Part shown: piece after piece, positions 61,112-64,000 of the stretch
Position numbering within the stretch: position 1 is the stretch's first letter
Layout of the letters: every line of letters starts with the position of its first letter
Source: WTGU01 sp965200925
GTDB lineage: Bacteria; Pseudomonadota; Alphaproteobacteria; UBA828
Length of the DNA stretch: 64,000 bases
Direction: 5' to 3'
Assembly (NCBI GenBank): GCA_965200925.1
Contig: OZ241738.1
Location: forward strand, 2,170,001-2,234,000
Notes under the pieces: generated by a model
The model's input: only the letters and a program-made list of their open reading frames with translations
Told to the model about the DNA's origin: nothing
Databases searched by the model: none
Translations under genes and position numbers: made by a program

Positions 61112-62491
61112 CTACCCGGTGGCGCGGGCGCCAGGTGCGAGGGAGCTCGTGGTGCGGAAATCCACGTCCCGCGGATGGCCGTCGAGGCTTCGTCGAATGG
61201 CGTGGGCGAGGCGGTCGGCGATTTCGGCGATTTCCGCGCCGGTCACGGTGAGGGGCGGGCAGACGCGGATGAAGTTCTTCACGCAGATGACGATCACGCC
61301 GCTGAGCGCCGCGTTGAGGCGGATGCGTTCGGCCATGGCCGGGTCCGGCGCCCGGCTCTCCCGGTCGGCCACGATGTCGAGCATCCGGTAGAGGCCCATG
61401 CCGCGCACGTCGCCGATCACGTCGCAGGCGTCGCGCAGGCGTTCGAGCGCCGTCCCGAGAACGGCGCCGGCCTCCGCCGCCCGCCGGTCGAGCCGGTCGC
61501 GCAGCACGATCTCGAGCTGCTTGTCGGCGACCGCCGCCGGCAGAGGATCGCCCGAATAGGTGCCGGCCCAGGGGAGCCCTGCCTTGCCCCGCACCCGCTC
61601 CGCGATCTCGCGGGTGGTAACCGCACCGCAGATCGCGAGGCCGGCGCTCATGCCCTTGGCGAAGGTGACCACGTCCGGCACCACGTCGTAATGTTCGAAG
61701 CCCCAGAGCTTCCCCGTCCGCGCCGGCGCGAGCTGCGCTTCGTCCAGCACCAGCAGCGCACCCTCTGCCTGGGCCAGCGCCTTGAGCCGCGGCAGCCATT
61801 CCGGCGGCGGCACCACCATGCCGCCCGCGACCAGCATGGTCTCGGCCAGCACCGCCGCGATGTCGCCGCTCGTCACGTGGTCGATGAGCTCGCGCGAGCG
61901 TTCGAGGCAGGCCACGTCGCAAGCGGGGTATTCCAGGCCAACCGGGCAGCGGTAGCAGAAGGGCGCGTACACGGCGGGCGCGTTGGCCGGTGCCAGCAGC
62001 GGCCCGAGGTTGCGACGTCGGGCACCGCCGATGGTGGTCACCGATTCGACCGCGAGGCTGCCGCCGTGGAGGCCGCGGATCACCGAGAGGATGTCGTGCT
62101 TGCCGGTGACGGCGAGCGCCATGCGCATGGCGATCTCGTTCGCCTCCGAGCCGGTGACCACGAAGTTCACGACCTCGAGCCCATCTGGCAGGGTGCCGGC
62201 GATACGCTCGGCGAAGCGCACGATATGCGGGTTCGAGTACCACGAGTTCTCGTGCCAGAGGCGCCCCGCCTGCGCGCGCATGGTCTCGACCAGCTCGGGG
62301 TGGCAATGGCCGAGCACGTTGCACATCATTCCGGCGGTGAGGTCGTAATAGGGTTTTCCGTCCACGTCGAAGAGCCGGATTCCCTCCCCCCGTTCGAACT
62401 GGATCGCGGGTGCGTAGCGCCAGCCGAAGACGCGCCCGGCGTCGCGGGCCATCAGGTCCGCGTGGGCGTTGGAGGGTGCGAAGTCAGCCAC
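61112..62491 (-). CDS. Class III PLP aminotransferase
   Basis: A 459-residue fold-type I aminotransferase: YYDLTAGMMCNVLGHCHPEL, VVTGSEANEIAMRMALAVT, AVLAETMLVAGGMVVPPPEW, LVLDEAQLAPARTG, PLP lysine in VVTFAKGMSAGLAICG and WAGTYSGDPLPAAV. Related to dialkylglycine decarboxylase and 4-aminobutyrate aminotransferases. GTG 62491 overlaps the end of the hydantoinase B-type gene by eight bases, so both are in one operon. Confidence 0.87.
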   Translation of the reverse strand: MADFAPSNAHADLMARDAGRVFGWRYAPAIQFERGEGIRLFDVDGKPYYDLTAGMMCNVLGHCHPELVETMRAQAGRLWHENSWYSNPHIVRFAERIAGTLPDGLEVVNFVVTGSEANEIAMRMALAVTGKHDILSVIRGLHGGSLAVESVTTIGGARRRNLGPLLAPANAPAVYAPFCYRCPVGLEYPACDVACLERSRELIDHVTSGDIAAVLAETMLVAGGMVVPPPEWLPRLKALAQAEGALLVLDEAQLAPARTGKLWGFEHYDVVPDVVTFAKGMSAGLAICGAVTTREIAERVRGKAGLPWAGTYSGDPLPAAVADKQLEIVLRDRLDRRAAEAGAVLGTALERLRDACDVIGDVRGMGLYRMLDIVADRESRAPDPAMAERIRLNAALSGVIVICVKNFIRVCPPLTVTGAEIAEIADRLAHAIRRSLDGHPRDVDFRTTSSLAPGARATG

Positions 62492-64000
62492 GGCGCTCTT
62501 CGCGGGCCGCCGGCAAGGCGATCGTGAGGTCGCGGAGGATCGGGTCGGCCGCCACGGCGATCTCGTTCTCGATCAGCGTGCCGCAGCCGGGGCAGCAGAA
62601 AAGTCGGAATTCGATCGCGTCATCGACGAAGAGGGCGGGATCGCCGATGAGGGGGTTGGAGTCCGAGACTGGGCGGATCTCGGTGAGGCAGGCCTCCTTA
62701 TAGTTGGCGTCGAGCGGGCCGAGCGGGGCGGCGCAGTCGGCGCAGGCCCAGTAGGCACCGTCGCCGTCCCCGCAGACGTCCAGGTTGTCGGTCGCGCGCA
62801 ACCGGCGTTCACCGCCGCGCGGGGCCGGCGGCGGCGCACCGTCGCCCAGGCGGGCGATTCGCGCGGCCTTGATCGCGGCTCGGTTGCACGCCGTGGCGGC
62901 GGCATCGACCGTCTCTCCGTCCTCCTTCAGAACGGCGCCGAAGATAGCCCGCGCCGCCTCCGGCGTGACGTTGCGGTGCCGGAGGTCGTGCTGGATCATG
63001 GCCGGATCGCGTTTCATCGGGTCGCCGAAGCCACCGCCGCCGGACCAGCGAACGGCGTAGACGTCCGCCGGGTGCTGATCGAAGTTCTCCTGGCGGAGTT
63101 CCAGATGCTCGGGCCGGCCGACGACCTCCGAATGGTCCTCGACCATGCGCCGCGCCGCCATGCGCTCGAGGATGTCGCTCTCGCGGATGAAGCGGTAGGC
63201 GTTGGTGGTCGAGGGAAAGCCGCCCATCATGCCGGTGGAGGTGGGCGTCGCGTTGCCCGAAGAGAGAGTGTCCTGGGTGATGCGTTCGGTGTTGTGCGGG
63301 ATGAAGCAGGTCTCGGCCGAAAGGCCGCCCCGGTATTTGCCTGCGCCGCCGGAATCCGGCAGTTCCTTCCGGTAGAGGACGAGCAGCGGGAAGTTCTGCT
63401 CGTTGTGCTCGACGTTCGGCAGCTGGCAGATGGGCGTGCGCGCCTGACCGCCGGTGTTGATCCCGTCGCCGTGGGCAAAGGCGCCGATCGAGCCGCCGAT
63501 CGGGTCGATCAGCAGATAGCCGTAACGTTCGCCCCACTGGTCGATGCCGCGGAAGAGCGTGGCGGGCCACTGGCTGGTGCCGCCGATGCCCATGATGTCG
63601 CCGCGCAGCGCTTCGTCGGAATGGAGCATTTTGGAGATCGCGTTGTAGGCCGGGTAGAGCGAGATCTCCATGGATTGCGTGGGCGCCGTCGAGACGCTGG
63701 CCGGGAAGTCGGCGCAGTTGAGCGTGCCCGTCGTCGGGTCGAAGTCGATATGGCGGAGCGCGCCGCCGACCGCGAAATACTGGTCCCACGCCAGGAGCTC
63801 GTTGATCGCCACCATGACGGAGCCGCGCCAGCCCGAATAGGTGGCGTTCATCGCGCCGTCCTGGGGCGCGGTGCCGTCGTTGTCGAAGATCAACCGGTCG
63901 CCCTTCTTGGTCACCGTGATCTGCACCCGGTGGGTGCGTCTGTCGCCCGGCCGGCATGCTTCGACATAGGTCCGGTCGCTCCAGGCGCCGTCCGGGAGCC
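62484..64000 (-). CDS. Hydantoinase B / acetone carboxylase-type subunit, N-terminus outside window
   Basis: At least 505 residues; the frame is open to the window end, where it reads LPDGAWSDRTYVEACRPGD, a segment internal to HyuB proteins. Further motifs: FDNDGTAPQDGAMNATYSGW, ISKMLHSDEALRGDIMGIGG, NTGGQARTPICQLPNVEHNE, GGGGFGDPMKRDP. The last ~100 residues hold paired cysteines (WACADCAAPLG ... LFCCPGCGTL), resembling the zinc-binding gamma subunit of acetone/acetophenone carboxylases. So it may be an ATP-dependent hydantoinase, oxoprolinase or carboxylase component; the A subunit should lie beyond the end. Confidence 0.83.
   Translation of the reverse strand, partial: LPDGAWSDRTYVEACRPGDRRTHRVQITVTKKGDRLIFDNDGTAPQDGAMNATYSGWRGSVMVAINELLAWDQYFAVGGALRHIDFDPTTGTLNCADFPASVSTAPTQSMEISLYPAYNAISKMLHSDEALRGDIMGIGGTSQWPATLFRGIDQWGERYGYLLIDPIGGSIGAFAHGDGINTGGQARTPICQLPNVEHNEQNFPLLVLYRKELPDSGGAGKYRGGLSAETCFIPHNTERITQDTLSSGNATPTSTGMMGGFPSTTNAYRFIRESDILERMAARRMVEDHSEVVGRPEHLELRQENFDQHPADVYAVRWSGGGGFGDPMKRDPAMIQHDLRHRNVTPEAARAIFGAVLKEDGETVDAAATACNRAAIKAARIARLGDGAPPPAPRGGERRLRATDNLDVCGDGDGAYWACADCAAPLGPLDANYKEACLTEIRPVSDSNPLIGDPALFVDDAIEFRLFCCPGCGTLIENEIAVAADPILRDLTIALPAAREERRG

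Overview
The window is very GC-rich and densely coded, with short intergenic gaps and frequent ATGA/GTGA start-stop overlaps. It looks like chromosomal DNA of an alphaproteobacterium, possibly a Rhodospirillales-like lineage. Three things support this: an alphaproteobacterial SOS box (GAAC-N7-GAAC) overlapping the lexA promoter, the lexA/comEC/gltX gene order, and an elongator tRNA-Met directly after mnmA. No rRNA, CRISPR array, transposase or plasmid origin was seen. The first gene (anmK) and the last (a hydantoinase B-type subunit) run off the ends.

Layout. (1) 1-7.4 kb: anmK end, an alpha/beta hydrolase, then a sulfur-handling operon cysE / cysteine desulfurase / 2Fe-2S ferredoxin / tenA / mnmA, whose last ten bases lie inside a tRNA-Met gene; then an LpxR-like outer-membrane protein and cysQ. 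(2) 7.5-14.3 kb: the most unusual stretch. It has a tiny exported protein built of CNPC repeats, an exported formylglycine-generating-enzyme-like protein, a cytochrome P460 domain fused behind more CNPC repeats, and a c-type cytochrome. A single-chain type IIG restriction-modification protein and a His-rich unknown protein lie among them. (3) 14.3-17.9 kb: apt, an F420-NADP reductase-like protein, an LLM oxidoreductase and a glutamine synthetase family enzyme. (4) 18-27.3 kb: a tungsten enzyme region. A CoxS-like 2Fe-2S protein and aorABCD-like genes are followed by a type II methylase with a frameshifted endonuclease, then tupBCA for tungstate uptake. (5) 27.3-35.5 kb: a maleate isomerase-like protein, class IV aminotransferase, double cold-shock protein, three LLM oxidoreductases, a methyltransferase and a LarA-like protein.

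(6) 35.5-42.4 kb: an AlbA_2/Schlafen-type protein coupled to a ParA-like ATPase (a defence candidate), lexA with a readable SOS promoter, a frameshifted comEC, and gltX. (7) 42.4-54.3 kb: an exported ankyrin protein; an amidohydrolase with a cyanuric acid amidohydrolase/barbiturase; a coupled operon of thioesterase, SDR, SAM hydrolase and pentapeptide-repeat protein; and an ABC importer with two permeases fused in one chain plus a polysaccharide deacetylase. (8) 54.3-64 kb: a VapC toxin whose antitoxin gene carries an amber stop, an ArgE-like deacetylase, an RND efflux pair, a class III aminotransferase and the hydantoinase B-type gene.

Functional links: tungstate import serves the tungsten-dependent aldehyde oxidoreductase; desulfurase and MnmA form a tRNA thiolation line; the CNPC proteins, the FGE-like enzyme and the cytochromes are all predicted to be exported and may form one periplasmic redox or metal-handling system. 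Three genes look broken (endonuclease and comEC by single-base shifts, antitoxin by a stop codon). Sequencing error cannot be excluded without reads.
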